Source of the DNA: Chaenocephalus aceratus
Lineage: Eukaryota > Chordata > Actinopteri > Perciformes > Channichthyidae
DNA length: 64,000 bases
Assembly: GCA_023974075.1 (NCBI GenBank)
Contig: CM043800.1
Span: forward strand, 33,168,952 to 33,232,951
Reading direction: 5' to 3'
The notes below the pieces were generated by a model that had not been told where the DNA came from, searched no databases, and was given only the letters and a program-made list of their open reading frames with translations. This document shows, one piece after another, positions 23,912 through 33,559 of the stretch. The translations under genes were made by a program, and so were the position numbers. How positions within the stretch are numbered: the stretch's first letter is position 1; every line of letters starts with the position of its first letter.

Positions 23912-25022
23912 TTAAGGGACACCTCCAGCTGGCCTATCAGGTCTACCAGGTCTACCAAGGTTATCCCGGTGGAAGTCCCGTACCAGGGAAGCGCCCATGA
24001 TGTTTCGCCGGGGAACCCAACACCTCTCCTCTGGACCATAGCCCTCCCAATCCACCAGATATTGGAATCCTCTTCCACGGCGACGAACGTCCAACAATCG
24101 CCTGACGGTGTAGGTTGGGTGATCATTGATGATGCGGGGGGGGTGGGGGAACACTCACTGGAGGAGACAAGGGGCTGCCGGCAACAGGTTTCAACAGAGA
24201 GACATGAAATGTCGGATGAACCTTCATGTGTGGGGGAAGCTTGAGCTTGACTGCAGAAGGATTGATAACCGAGTCGATGATGAAGGGGCCGACATAACGT
24301 GGCGTGAGTTTCTTCGACTCTGTCTTGAGTGGGAGATCTTTGGAGGAAAGCCAAACACTCTGACCTGGTAAATAATTGGGGGCCGGGGTCCTGTGGCGGT
24401 CTGCGATGAGGCGGTTGCGGGCAGCGGAGCGGAGCAGGGTGACTTGGGTGTCCTTCCACACCTTACGACAGCGACGAAGGTGGGTTTGAACGGAAGGAAC
24501 AGCAACTTCCTCTTCCTGGGCTGGAAACAGGGGTGGTTGAAAACCCATGGCATAATGAAAGGGTGAAATACCTGTGGCTGCAGTTGACAGTGAGTTGTGG
24601 GCATATTCGATCCATGGCAGATGTGGGCACCATGACGAAGGGTTCCTGAAAGCCACACAGCAAAGAGCCGCCCCCAGATCCTGCTTGGCCCGTTCCGTTT
24701 GCCCGTTCGTCTGAGAATGATAGCCAGATGAAAGGCTCACCGATGCTCTCAGAACCTGACAGAAGGCCTTCCAAACGTGGGAAATGAACTGGGGACCCCG
24801 GTCAGAGACGATGTCGGTGGGGATCCCATGGAGTCGAACAACATGGTTGACCAGAAGATCTGCAGTCTCTCGGGCTGTGGGAAGTTTGGGAAGAGCAACA
24901 GTGTACCATCTTGGAAAATCTGTCCACAATAGTCAGGATGATGGTATTTCCTTGTGAAAGTGGAAGTCCAGTAACAAAATCCAAGGCCACATGCGACCAA
25001 GGGCGACTAGGTACCGGCAGCG
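23912..25022 (-). pseudogene. Ty3/Gypsy pol fragment: integrase core and chromodomain, frameshifted
   Basis: Minus-strand order: integrase start ALDFVTGLP (about 24990), VDRFSKMVH, a frame change near 24900, then [11 protein letters not shown], the second catalytic Asp in IVSDRGPQF, and QTNGQTER with the catalytic Glu. The GPX-like C-terminal region follows ([20 protein letters not shown]), then a second frame change in the G/C homopolymer near 24135-24150. It ends with a chromodomain ([20 protein letters not shown], then [12 protein letters not shown]; 24120-23990). This is the pol 3' end of a chromovirus-type Gypsy retrotransposon. Protease, reverse transcriptase, RNase H, gag and the 5' LTR are missing; the element stops abruptly at 25022. 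It is inactive. Confidence 0.9.
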
Positions 25023-25370
25023 GGCTAAGTACACCAAGTACTTAGCCGGTACTTGTTCCACGCAAACTCTTTAGCCCTTCTAACTGTCCTAGTTGATCGC
25101 GTTCTCACTGGAATAAGTCCCTGAGGGAGGATTAGGCAAATTAAGTCGCTGATGTCACTTCTTCTTCTTCTGCTTTGGGTTCACAAAACTTTTCAGAGTT
25201 TTATGGGGCATGGTTTGCAATTCGCCCAGCCAATCAGAAATTGTTAGTGTGGCCGACACATCCACAAACCATTTCCTCCTCAGTAAAGTACTACCTCACT
25301 AGAAGGGACTATCTGGAGGTGAAAAGGTTCAAACTAGGGACTAGTTCCAGACCCTTTTTGTTGTGAAAAC
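25023..25370. repeat. Unclassified repeat-like segment, possibly a DNA-transposon fragment
   Basis: It starts with a perfect 10-bp hairpin (GGCTAAGTAC / GTACTTAGCC) exactly where the Gypsy element is cut. The rest has no open frame of interest. Its mosaic position between a truncated LTR element and a LINE tail suggests a mobile-element remnant, but I cannot name the family. Confidence 0.35.
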
Positions 25371-25826
25371 AAATCTCCCCCCTATCTCCCCCCCCTGTCG
25401 GCCTCTTGAATGGCTGGACAGGGGAATCACACCAACGGAATGCCTCGCTCGTGGTCACGACCTTGGCTGGACAACCTGGAAGTCACTTAATAGACTGCGT
25501 GTGGAACAGGGGAGGTGCAAAGCACTGATGAAAGTGTGGAACTACACCACAGAAGACACGTGCAGCTGTGGATCAGTGCAGACAATGTCCCACCTACTGG
25601 AATGTGCCGATGCCCCCCGGTGCAGTCCAGAAGACCTGGCAAAACCTACCCCATCAGCTGTGGCCTGTGCCCGATACTGGCAGAACGACATCTGAGATGG
25701 CGACGGACTCGAAGAAGAAGATCGGCCTAGTTCTGGGGGAAAAGTACTCCGGTGTGAAAGCGCCTAATGGGTACAGCACACTGGACACTTTCTGGCAGGA
25801 AGTCAATTTATTTGTGAGGTACAGAT
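25371..25826 (+). mobile_element. LINE C-terminal reverse transcriptase fragment and 3' end
   Basis: The frame ending at 25695 reads TTWKSLNRLRVEQGRC and then a Cys/His-type block CSCGSVQTMSHLLECADAP, followed by SAVACARYW. This is the characteristic extreme C-terminus of several fish LINE ORF2 proteins (a CxCx...HLLxC motif). The sequence continues into a 3' UTR with a GAAGAAGAAGA stretch. Upstream domains are missing (5' truncation). Confidence 0.8.
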
Positions 25827-25905
25827 GTAGCGCTTCGTTTCAGACGCCTACCCGTGCGGGTCCGTGATCGGCATGGGGTGGGCCCCTGCTGAAAAGTAAA
25901 ACCCC
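25827..25905. repeat. Left partner of a diverged inverted repeat
   Basis: It shares TACAGATGTAGC and then a mismatched match through TCAGAC and GAAAAG with the reverse complement of 33558-33543 plus 32499-32440, across a later insertion. See the finding on the 7.7-kb bracketed interval. Confidence 0.45.
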
Positions 25906-27119
25906 CCGCAGGACATGAAACGCCCCCTTGATAAATACATTTAATTATAATGAAACCAGCTGCAATGGATCATGGATCCACCAGGGGGAGCCGTGAAAAG
26001 CTGCCACACTGAAACTCATGTGAAATAAACAGCTGATCTACAGGTATCTGATATAGCGGATATTTGTTAAGATCCATATATGTCACGGATAGGATCATAT
26101 TCTGTGCTAAATAAGAGACATGTAATCATTTACTAAACATCACATGTTTTTATTTAACAAAATAATGTTTAATTCACGTTGGCGTAAGTACAAAACCATC
26201 GCTATGTTTTTAGATCAGGAAATGCATCCAGGGTCAAACAAACGATGTTCGATCGTCATCCTCGCATTCATTTAATGTATCATATGTTCGCGAGTTGAAA
26301 TGAATGCACTACATTTAATCCACGTGAGTTTACAACAACAACAATAATCGCTTTGTTTTTATATCACATCCGACCGGAGGAAAATGCAGCGGCTCTTACT
26401 ACCGATCACCCTAATCCCACGGGCAAACAATAATATGTACAGTGTTAATAGTTTACTGTATTATTAGTGTCTAATATTACTGCTATAATAATCACACATT
26501 GAGTTGTTGAAATCAGACCGTCGCTTTTTTTAAACGCTCTGAATGAAACGGCAGCTCTCAGGTGATCAGCTGTGTGTTTACACAATAAAATATGCATAGT
26601 AATTTAATACCTTCCAACACACATTGTAAGAACAGTTCTGTTTCATATGAGTGTTGAGAGCTGTATCCACAAATCTACTAATTGTGCCCTCAGTGCACCA
26701 GATTGATGCATTTAACTTCAATTTAAATAAAAACATCTTCTGTTGTAACAACAACAACATTATAAATAGTAACATAGCATGGTATTGCACATGTACTGTA
26801 GCTTTGAGTGTTACTGGCCTGAGATTTTTTTATTACATGAATGAAGGTGACTGAGGCTTTTTAATATAGACTTGTCAGTATCCCACATTTTGCACAGAAC
26901 TGTCCCACATTAGGACAACTTGGACTGCACTAAGAGTACTAATATGTCTACCATTTATTTTATGAGTTTAATATCTGCATGTTCTCTTTTGGTTTGATTA
27001 GGACACATCCTGGGGATTTCAGAATGTTACTGGATTTTGATTTATTGTATCGGCTTCATGTCGCAATATATTCCCAAAGTCTGAAATGCAAAAATGTTCC
27101 ACATTAGGGCAATTCACCC
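25906..27119. other. No recognisable gene; probably old repeat sequence
   Basis: AT-rich sequence with small overlapping frames on both strands (26578-26854) that show no domain. Confidence 0.35.
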
Positions 27120-27129
27120 TACATTTAAT

Positions 27130-27568
27130 CATTTTGTTTATTTTTAACGAAATAAATGTGGTTTAATCCATCATAAAATTAATATAGGCTATTTACTTAG
27201 TACATATCTGACATTAACGATTAACACACTGTTCATACTGCTCACAGGCTGATCTAGTGTATTCATACCCCTCACTGTTTATTCATCATTCAATTCATTA
27301 TATATTTTATTCTGTAGATTGTGAACATTACTTTTCACTTTACTGCTTGTTGCACCTGGTTAGAAGCTAAACTGCATTTCGTTGTCTCAGTACCTGTAAT
27401 CTGTGCAATAACAATAAAGTTGAATCTAATCTTGAGCAGGAACTAATGTAGGCTATTTACTTAGTACATATCTGACATTAACAATTAAACACGTTTGTGC
27501 ATTCTTTATGAATGCAAACAGAGTCATTTCGTTTATTTTTAACGAAATAAATGTGATTTAATCCACAT
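27130..27568. repeat. Imperfect direct duplication flanking a LINE-like 3' end
   Basis: The block tttatttttaacgaaataaa (27137-27157) recurs near 27532, and ctatttacttagtacatatc (27189) recurs near 27453. The two sets flank the repeat at 27225-27432. Confidence 0.6.
27225..27432 (+). mobile_element. LINE-like 3' end, copy 1
   Basis: Runs from cacactgttcatactgctca through gctaaactgcatttcgttg to caataacaataaagttgaat. The same sequence recurs at 31440-31627. The ending aataaagttgaatcta is typical of a teleost LINE 3' terminus. Confidence 0.7.
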
Positions 27569-27918
27569 AATTTACTGTGTTAATTGTTTACTGTACAGTA
27601 GTATTGTTTAACTTGAAGGTGCCTGATGTGAACAATTCCAGAATGTATTGTCTTCACTTTTTAAATGCCTCTGTGATGTGCTACAGACCATACCGTTCAC
27701 CAGCCCAACCCCCCATGTGTCCTATGTATGTTCGGGACCCTTTGTTTAAAACTAATTGGCCATCGGAATGTGTGTCACATTCCACAGCTCTCCCCCCCCC
27801 CCCTCCTGTGATCCCCCGCACACAGAGAGACACAGGGAGATCGCTCTTCTGAAGAGAGCGGAAATAATGATATTGCAAGTTAGAAACGTAAAATGCATTT
27901 TGACAGACACTTGGGGGA

Positions 27919-28150
27919 AATATGCTGCATTTTGAATGTCCGATAGTCCACCATTAACACCTTAGTCCGTCTCGTCTCATCAACGAAAACTAAATATACA
28001 TGACATACTTTGTTTGAGTAGATTTCGCATGAGAGCAAAAGGAGAATATCCGTGTGTAAGAGTGAAAATGTATGTATGTAAAATGAGAATATATGTGTGT
28101 AAGAGTGAAAATATGCTGCATTTTGAATGTCCGATAGTCCACCATTTCCA
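27919..28150. repeat. Local direct repeats
   Basis: The unit atgctgcattttgaatgtcc plus gatagtccaccatt occurs at about 27922 and 28112. Between them the unit gtgtgtaagagtgaaaat occurs twice, 43 bp apart. No coding content. Confidence 0.75.
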
Positions 28151-28732
28151 CCGGAAATATCAAACATTTAATAAAAGTGAAAAACAATGAACAAGACTTA
28201 ACGTATTCATCATAATTAATTATATTTATTTCGTTTGGATGTAGGATTTTTGACTTTGTTTAGAGCAGTGATCTTCTACTATATGAACATTTTGGACCCA
28301 AAATCACAAAAAAAACGTAAAAACAGATTTTGAAAATGATTTTATTTTTCATAACACAAACATACACAACGAAACCATTTAAAAGCTGGAAATATATACA
28401 TGGGATGTGACTATGATAATGTGAAAGTTTGATTGAGGTAGCATGGGATTTCATTCTGATAAGGCAAAAGTGTTATTATAAATATAATACAAATATATAT
28501 AAATACACATTATGTACAAAAATCAGTTTTTTCTGTCTTTATCTATGCCACGCTTCAAAGCGGTTTCTGTCAACTACGACACAGAGGGCAACATCACAGA
28601 TTCCTCCTCCTCCATGTCAAAAAACAAGCTTAAAGCTTGACTCACATTCAGAGTTCTCTTCATCATAGTTGAGTCTTCAAAACTCTAACTATATCTAAAT
28701 TCTCAATGTTTGTCTGTCACTTTACTTCAATC
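28151..28732. other. No recognisable feature
   Basis: AT-rich non-coding sequence; nothing to support a gene. Confidence 0.4.
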
Positions 28733-28862
28733 GCAGTCTCCCGCAGCCTCTCTTCGTCTCCCGCCGCCTGTCTTCGTATATCTTCGTCTCTCTCCATTTC
28801 CCGCCGTCTCTCTTCGGTTCCCGCCGTCCCTCTTCGTCTCTTTTCGTCTCGTTTCGTATCAC
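28733..28862. repeat. Polypyrimidine minisatellite-like tract
   Basis: Degenerate units of the type ctctcttcgtctcccgccg, almost free of A and G on the plus strand over about 130 bp, directly upstream of the satellite array. Confidence 0.75.
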
Positions 28863-28900
28863 TCCGTTTAACTGATTACCTCACCTCTCCCTGGTAAATA

Positions 28901-30879
28901 CATCCTGTTGAGCAGAATCTACAGTTTCCAGTATTTTCCGTTTCGTAAAATGATAAAATACGGCGAAGATATTAAAATATGTGCTTCCATTATTCATACT
29001 TCTGAAATATATCTGTATTAACTTTATATCATCGTATGTCCGTGTTTATTGGGTATTTTTGCATGAAACAAAGACTGGCATATAGTTTCAAGCCAGTACT
29101 TTCGACAGAAATACACATATACATCCTGTTGAGCAGGATCTACAGTTTCCAGTATTTTCCGTTTCGTAAAATGATAAAATACGGCGAAGATATTAAAATA
29201 TGTGCTTCCATTATTCATACTTCTGAAATATATCTGTATTAACTTTATATCATCGTATGTCCGTGTTTATTGGGTATTTTTGCATGAAACAAAGACTGGC
29301 ATATAGTTTCAAGCCAGTACTTTCGACAGAAATACACATATACATCCTGTTGAGCAGGATCTACAGTTTCCAGTATTTTCCGTTTCGTAAAATGATAAAA
29401 TCCGGCGAAGATATTACAATATGTGCTTCCATTATTCATACTTCTGAAATATATCTGTATTAACTTTATATCATCGTATGTCCGTGTTTATTGGGTATTT
29501 TTGCATGAAACAAAGACTGGCATATAGTTTCAAGCCAGTACTTTCGACAGAAATACACATATACATCCTGTTGAGCAGGATCTACAGTTTCCAGTATTTC
29601 CCATTTCGTAAAATGATAAAATACGGCGAAGATATTAAAATATGTGCTTCCATTATTCATACTTCTGAAATATATCTGTATTAACTTTATATCATCGTAT
29701 GTCCGTGTTTATTGGGTATTTTTGCATGAAACAAAGACTGGCATATAGTTTCAAGCCAGTACTTTCGACAGAAATACACATATACATCCTGTTGAGCAGG
29801 ATCTACAGTTTCCAGTATTTTCCGTTTCGTAAAATGATAAAATACGGCGAAGATATTACAATATGTGCTTCCATTATTCATACTTCTGAAATATATCTGT
29901 ATTAACTTTATATCATCGTATGTCCGTGTTTATTGGGTATTTTTGCATGAAACAAAGACTGGCATATAGTTTCAAGCCAGTACTTTCGACAGAAATACAC
30001 ATATACATCCTGTTGAGCAGGATCTACAGTTTCCAGTATTTCCCATTTCGTAAAATGATAAAATACGGCGAATATATTACAATATGTGCTTCCATTATTC
30101 ATACTTCTGAAATATATCTGTATTAACTTTATATCATCGTATGTCCGTGTTTATTGGGTATTTTTGCATGAAACAAAGAATGGCATATAGTTTCAAGCCA
30201 GTACTTTCGACAGAAATACACATATACATCCTGTTGAGCAGGATCTACAGTTTCCAGTATTTTCCATTTCGTAAAATGATAAAATTCGGCGAAGATATTA
30301 AAATATGTGCTCCATTATTCATACTTCTGAAATATATCTGTATTAACTTTATATCATCGTATGTCCGTGTTTATTGGGTATTTTTGCATGAAACAAAGAC
30401 TGGCATATAGTTTCAAGCCAGTACTTTCGACAGAAATACACATATACATCCTGTTGAGCAGGATCTACAGTTTCCAGTATTTTACGTTTCGTAAAATGAT
30501 AAAATACGGCGAAGATATTACAATATGTGCTTCCATTATTCATACTTCTGAAATATATCTGTATTAACTTTATATCATCGTATATGTCCGTGTTTATTGG
30601 GTATTTTTGCATGAAACAAAGACTGGCATATAGTTTCTAGCCAGTACTTTCGACAGAAATACACATATACATCCTGTTGAGCAGGATCTACAGTTTCCAG
30701 TATTTTCCGTTTCGTAAAAATGATCAAATTCGGCGAAGATATTCAAATATGTGCTTCCATATTTCATACTTTTGAAATGTATTAACTTTATATCATCGTA
30801 TCTCCGTGTTTACTGGGTCTTTTTGCATGAAACAAAGACTGGGATATAGTTTCAAGCCAGTACTTTCGACAGAAACACA
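28901..30879 (+). repeat. 221-bp tandem satellite array, about nine units
   Basis: Units start at catcctgttgag: 28901, 29122, 29343, 29564, 29785, 30006, 30227, 30447 and 30670. The period is 221 bp for most, 220 and 223 for two. Units are near-identical apart from a few variable sites (ccgtttcg or ccatttcg; gatattaaaat or gatattacaat). The last unit is clearly more diverged. Each unit contains a frame of about 64-68 codons on both strands, which is a by-product of the repeated sequence. Confidence 0.97.
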
Positions 30880-31439
30880 CGGCAATGTTGTCCGGACTGT
30901 TGTTTTTATGCGGCACCGGCTTGAACAGGTCATGTGATCTGATCACGCCGGCGTGACGGTCGACTCCAAAGGGTTAATATTAGGCTTGTTTGAGCCAAGC
31001 AAGACCTGCGCAGATGCGATCAACGTCTTGCTAGTGCGTTGCATGATGGTTAGTCATTTTGTCCGACTTGCTCTGGATGCTCGCCCACATGAGACTTTGA
31101 AATCTCGCGGGACAAAGACGCCCGCAGCCTTGAGAGCGAGGCGAGGCGAGTTGGGGCAGTTGCTCTCCACGAGCTGCGGAAGCGAAATGCTTGATGGGAA
31201 ACGGCTCGCTGGTATCTCGAGCTGAGCGCTCATTGGTGGTTTTTACCACGTGCTGCTGATGAAACTCTCCAATTGGCTGGCAAAAGTTTGTTGTTGTTTT
31301 GTGTCAGTTTTACGTCGCCACATCTATTCCCATTTTTCATCATTGTTCCACAATGTTTATCATCATGAAATTAATATCTATATATTTTATACTATACTGC
31401 TTACCGTTTTCATACTTTATATATCTTAGCATATTCATA

Positions 31440-31627
31440 CACACTGTTCATACTGCTCACAGGCTGATATCTAGTGTATTCATACCCCACTGTTTATTCA
31501 TCATTCAATTCATTCTATATGTTATTCTGTAGATTGTGTACATTACTTTCCACTTCACTGCTTGTTGCACCTGGTTAGAAGCTAAACTGCATTTCGTTGT
31601 CTCAGTACCTGCAATAACAATAAAGTT
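31440..31627 (+). mobile_element. LINE-like 3' end, copy 2
   Basis: Collinear with 27225-27432, including gctaaactgcatttcgttg and caataacaataaagtt, with a short deletion before the final block. It is nested inside the TIR element 30983-31879. Confidence 0.7.
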
Positions 31628-31636
31628 TCTCTTTAA

Positions 31637-31690
31637 GTTAAACCAAATCATTAAAATAAAATCTATTGTAATGTAATGATTTGGTTTAAC
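31637..31690. repeat. 17-bp inverted repeat (hairpin)
   Basis: GTTAAACCAAATCATTA is answered by TAATGATTTGGTTTAAC after a 20-bp loop. It follows the LINE tail directly and may be a small MITE end-pair or part of the host TIR element. Confidence 0.7.
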
Positions 31691-32079
31691 CTTATTTATT
31701 GAATACATCATTTAAAATGGCAAGATTAAATCAATTTCCGCCATTGCAAACCCAGCCAGTCAAGCCGACTCCGAGTCCGAGCTGTCCGACTTAAGACGAG
31801 CTTTTTGACACCTCCCCCGGCTGCGATCGGCTACTCTCGTCTACTTTCGAGGCGAGCCGCAATGTGTCTCAAACAAGCCTATTAAATACATATAAGTATT
31901 TTTACAACTTGTATTTCGAAATACTCTGTTGTAATTATTGATGCATACATGTGTTCATCCATTTAATGTGGCATCTGCTATAATGGGGTTAATGTATGAT
32001 AGTACTTAATAATACAATACATTATAATATGATATGATAATTACATTTTAGTTTTATTCATTTCTTATTTCATAGTTTC

Positions 32080-32232
32080 TCATTATTATTATTATTTTTA
32101 TCGCTCATCTTATTTTTGATTTTATTAATCTGTGTGAATCTGTGCTGTCCTGTTTTTCACTCTCACCCTATTGCTGTTTGAACTACTGAATTTCCCCACG
32201 GGATTAATAAAGGTCCATCTTATCTTATCTTA
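32080..32232 (+). mobile_element. LINE 3' end fragment
   Basis: It ends aatttccccacgggattaat, then aaggtccatc and a TTATC repeat. This is a common teleost LINE 3' terminus with a short tandem tail. No reverse transcriptase sequence is attached. Confidence 0.6.
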
Positions 32233-32499
32233 ATGTATAAGTTGATTTACTTCAATCTACTGTACAATATTACAAGAAATATACTGCATAAACAAACTAT
32301 ATACTTTATTTGATCTAAAATATTGATGTTTCTACAACGCCCATTGTGTATTTTGTGAATGAAGCGCCATCTCATGGTTAAATCCTGTAATTGAACAAAT
32401 GGGGAAATTGGGCAACGCCCTCTAGCAATTTGGCAACACCCCCAGCCACTGGCATCCGCTGGGCTTTTGACTGGGACACACCCATTTGAGTCTGATCTG

Positions 32500-33542
32500 G
32501 GGGGTATACTGCGAAGCAGGATTTTCGCTTAGCCGGCTAAATTCAGGGCAAACTCCGGCTTTCCGGTCATCCGAAGCTGGTTCTCTTTTTAGCAGGCTAG
32601 ATCTCCATGGTAATATATGCTAAGCAGCTAACCTGGTCGGGACCAGGTTAGGTTGCAGGCTAAGAGATCAACTCAGTGAAAGCACTGCCTGCTGACCAAT
32701 CAGAGCTCAGTGTGCGGAGTTTAAAGCGATCAAGTCATATTACAGGAGAAAGGAAATACAGAAAAACTGCCGTCGCAGGAAAGACGGCCGGCAAAAATCA
32801 CCGACTGTGTGAACGTGAACATTAATAGAATATCACCTCCCATCTTCAGAGCAATCTGACTATTATAACATTAGCGTTAAGAAAGCTTAATTAAATATCT
32901 GCCACAACATAAGTAACCGGATCAGAGTAACATTAAGTACAGTCCGCGGCATATCACTTCATAATGTATCATATATCTCCTTATCTGAGTCAGCTGAGCC
33001 GTATCTGGCCGTGCAACACTCACAGTGTCACATACTGTATGCAGAAGTATTATTTTAAGCAACACATTAAGTTGACGAAACACTCGAGACAAATGTAATT
33101 AAAGTCAGATCGTGTTTTAGACGGGGCAGTGATATCATAAACCTGTTAATGTACGCATTCAAACACTTTTTCTTTTGCCAGCTGTATTCACCTTGCAGGT
33201 GCAGCTCTGTGGCTTTGATCCTGGATAAAGTGTTTAAGTCATGGATGTTTAAAGTTTAACTTCTTCATTTTTGACTAGTATTAAAGTTCACTTTTCATTC
33301 AGGAAGTATGACGCTGCGCTGTCAGTGCGCTTCTCCATGTTTGTGATTGGTCGAATGCTCCAAATACCACCCCTTTCATGTGAACGCGCACCTAACTAGA
33401 TAGGACACGGCTGGCTTGAGCGATCCACTTGATAACCAGCGTCGTAGTACAGTTTAGCGAGAGCGCGTATGTTTTGGATTAGGCCAACCGGCTAACTCAA
33501 ACATATCCAGGTTAGGTTGAACCAGCTTCGTAGTATAGGCCC
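32500..33542. mobile_element. Non-autonomous TIR DNA transposon, about 1.04 kb
   Basis: The left end GGGGGTATACTGCGAAGC and the reverse complement of the right end, GGGCCTATACTACGAAGC, form an imperfect inverted repeat. Further paired blocks include the gccggctaa/ttagccggt type. CTG occurs on both sides (32497-32499 and 33543-33545) and could be a 3-bp target-site duplication. No transposase frame is present. Confidence 0.7.
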
Positions 33543-33559
33543 CTGGAGTGCTACATCTG

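Larger units (their letters stand above)
30983..31879. mobile_element. Non-autonomous TIR DNA transposon with TA duplication
   Basis: Ends are GGCTTGTTTGAG and CTCAAACAAGCC, a perfect 12-bp inverted repeat flanked by TA on both sides (30981-30982, 31880-31881). The interior is GC-rich next to both ends and has no transposase. A LINE-like tail (31440-31627) is inserted inside. The TA duplication and end sequence suggest a Harbinger/ISL2EU- or mariner-type element; I cannot choose between them. Confidence 0.6.

Noticed and set aside
29024..30612. Recurring 64- and 68-codon frames on both strands
   Set aside because: They recur because the 221-bp satellite recurs. Both strands are open at once and nothing indicates translation.
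28901..30879. CRISPR-like regular repeats
   Set aside because: The whole 221-bp unit is repeated without unique spacers, and the surroundings are vertebrate. It is a satellite.
30953..31249. GC-rich frames on both strands
   Set aside because: They fall in the GC-rich end of the TIR element 30983-31879. Absence of stops reflects base composition.
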